The notes beneath the pieces were generated by a model, which was not told where the DNA came from, did no database searches, and saw nothing but the letters and a program-made list of their open reading frames with translations. This document shows, piece after piece, positions 62,898-64,000 of a stretch of DNA of 64,000 nt. The stretch comes from CBDCYS01 sp965224215 (lineage in GTDB: Bacteria > Acidobacteriota > Terriglobia > Bryobacterales > UBA6623), in the NCBI GenBank assembly GCA_965224215.1, contig CBDCYS010000068.1:326398-390397 (forward strand), read 5' to 3'. Made by a program: the position numbers and the translations under genes. Within the stretch, counting starts at the first letter, position 1. Every line of letters begins with the position of its first letter.

Positions 62898-64000
62898 TTA
62901 GCTTCGTTGGTGCTCATCTTGCGAAAGCGGCACATTCGTTCCTGCCATGCACCCCTGGCGGTCCAGACGAAACTGTTTCCCGCGCCATTCGACACGGCTT
63001 CCGAAGAAGCTGGACAACCAGACCAGAAAAGCGAGAACGTCCGCCAGCGGCAGCAACCAGAGGCTTCGTTTTGCCTGCCGCGAATCCACGCAGTCAGCAA
63101 CAAGCCAAGCGGCGACAAACCGGAGCGTCAGGCAACACGCAGCCAGTATCGCGAGAGACGGAATATGACTCCCAGCCGCGAGGGCTGCTAGGCTCCACAC
63201 CGTGCCGTGGGTAACGATCAGTCCCACATGTCCGCCTGGCCGCATGACGCGAATGGTACGCGACCAGCGCAACAGATGGCGCCACACGGCCTTCCACGAA
63301 TCAGCCGGAAGGAGCGTCTCAACGGCAGGCCCGGAAAGTGCGACACCCTGGCCACTACCTGAGATCAGGTTTCCCAGAACATAGTCGTCCGCCAAGAAGG
63401 GCCGTATTCGCTGGAACCCTCCAATCCGTGCGAGGTCCTTCCGTCGCAGCAGCATCGTGGCGCCCAGAGCGAACCGCATCCCTTGCAAGCTTCTTCCGAG
63501 CAGCACTTGCCCTTGGTATTCCGTCGAAATCCACAGGGCTTCGATAAGGGATGCGAAGGTCCCGCCAGACCGGGCGCGGTAGAGACAGCTCACCAGACCG
63601 ACCCCGTCCTGGGAGAGATCGGCCACGAGCTCGCGGAAGTAACCACTCCCAACGCGGATGTCGCTGTCGTTGACGAGCAACAAATCGTGGCTCGCTTTTT
63701 CCGCCAGTTTCTCGAGAACAAAAACCTTCGGGTTTCCCTCGGGTGAGTATCCGCACTCGACCAGCTCGATCGGCAGTTGCGGGAATTCAACAGCAAGCCG
63801 CCGGACCGCCTCAGCCCCCGGGTCGCTCGCGTCAGTTACCCCAAATAACAGCTCGAATTGAGGGTAATCTTGAAGCGCATGCGAGCGGAGGTTTTCGTCG
63901 AGACCCGGCGCCGAGCCGGTTAGTGGTTTGAGTACCGACAGGGGTTTGAGTAGTGAGAGGGCCGGCGGCACGGTCGGATGAACGTCCCTCAAACTGTCCG
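62898..64000 (-). CDS. Ceramide-glucosyltransferase-like, HpnI-type GT, 5' end outside the window
   Basis: The frame is open to the right edge, so the N-terminus lies beyond 64000; a TTG at 63992 is not the likely start. The visible 364 residues have the GT2/GT21 features: SVLKPLTGSAPGLDENLRSH, LLLVNDSDIRVG (metal-binding DxD-type), FLADDYVLGNLI (catalytic-type Asp-Asp) and the LLRWSRTIR motif (variant of QxxRW), then two or three C-terminal membrane helices. HpnI adds N-acetylglucosamine to diphosphatidyl hopanol in hopanoid synthesis; other hopanoid genes would be expected to the right. A short duplicated phrase (LSLLKPLSVLKPL) sits at the front. Confidence 0.82.
   Translation of the reverse strand, partial: DSLRDVHPTVPPALSLLKPLSVLKPLTGSAPGLDENLRSHALQDYPQFELLFGVTDASDPGAEAVRRLAVEFPQLPIELVECGYSPEGNPKVFVLEKLAEKASHDLLLVNDSDIRVGSGYFRELVADLSQDGVGLVSCLYRARSGGTFASLIEALWISTEYQGQVLLGRSLQGMRFALGATMLLRRKDLARIGGFQRIRPFLADDYVLGNLISGSGQGVALSGPAVETLLPADSWKAVWRHLLRWSRTIRVMRPGGHVGLIVTHGTVWSLAALAAGSHIPSLAILAACCLTLRFVAAWLVADCVDSRQAKRSLWLLPLADVLAFLVWLSSFFGSRVEWRGKQFRLDRQGCMAGTNVPLSQDEHQRS

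Overview
The window looks like chromosomal DNA of an acidobacterium, most plausibly of the Solibacter/Bryobacter type (Bryobacterales). This rests on gene content, not on a marker gene. The clues are: high GC; a large acidobacterial-style TonB-dependent-receptor-like barrel (26971-29712); a secreted Asp-box propeller whose C-terminal domain carries a 'FFVRGDQINAQVPYEV'-type signature; Tat-exported sugar isomerase-like and DUF1080 proteins; an OFA-type transporter; a hopanoid-type glycosyltransferase at the right edge; and many insertion sequences and decayed genes. No rRNA, tRNA or CRISPR array was found.

Layout. 1-2900: a membrane protein cut by the window edge, a two-part reading frame interrupted by one TGA, a decayed copy of the first gene's 3' end, and a 28-bp tandem repeat. 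2930-4320: an IS110-type element whose flanks can fold into elaborate RNA or DNA structures. 4500-9850: BON protein, rlmH, rsfS, a DHDPS-family aldolase, a Tat-exported TIM-barrel protein and an OFA/MFS transporter. 10004-15306: three polytopic glycosyltransferase-like proteins, two of them tandem paralogues. 15320-16441: a GH88 glycuronyl hydrolase. 16676-26125: a wrecked region with three insertion sequences. They interrupt an Ldh2-type dehydrogenase and a Ser/Thr-kinase/TolB-like/TPR gene, and the kinase is fused to the front of an alanine racemase. 26290-33789: a dead Uma2 gene, the TonB-type receptor, a small membrane protein and the frameshifted Asp-box protein. 34130-44027: the respiratory complex I operon nuoCDHIJKLMN on the minus strand, without nuoA, B, E, F or G. 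44422-46038: a Gfo/Idh/MocA oxidoreductase and a TM2/zinc-ribbon protein. 46616-62036: six tightly coupled genes for exported proteins. 62134-64000: a DUF1080 protein and an HpnI-like glycosyltransferase.

The best candidate for an undescribed system is the 15.4-kb plus-strand operon at 46616-62036. It encodes a membrane-anchored beta-propeller, a VIT/vWA protein, a 2418-residue repeat (TPR-like) protein, a large secreted protein of unknown function, a minimal penicillin-binding transpeptidase-like protein (SLVK/SCN/KTG) and a SpoIID-domain protein. All six have export signals, and neighbouring genes overlap or nearly touch. I infer an envelope or peptidoglycan-linked machine built on a very large repeat scaffold, but its job is unknown. 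Other highlights are a structured non-coding segment next to the IS110 transposase start (a bridge-RNA candidate), the alanine-racemase/kinase chimera, an exact 1254-bp tandem module repeat, and several dispersed short repeat families.
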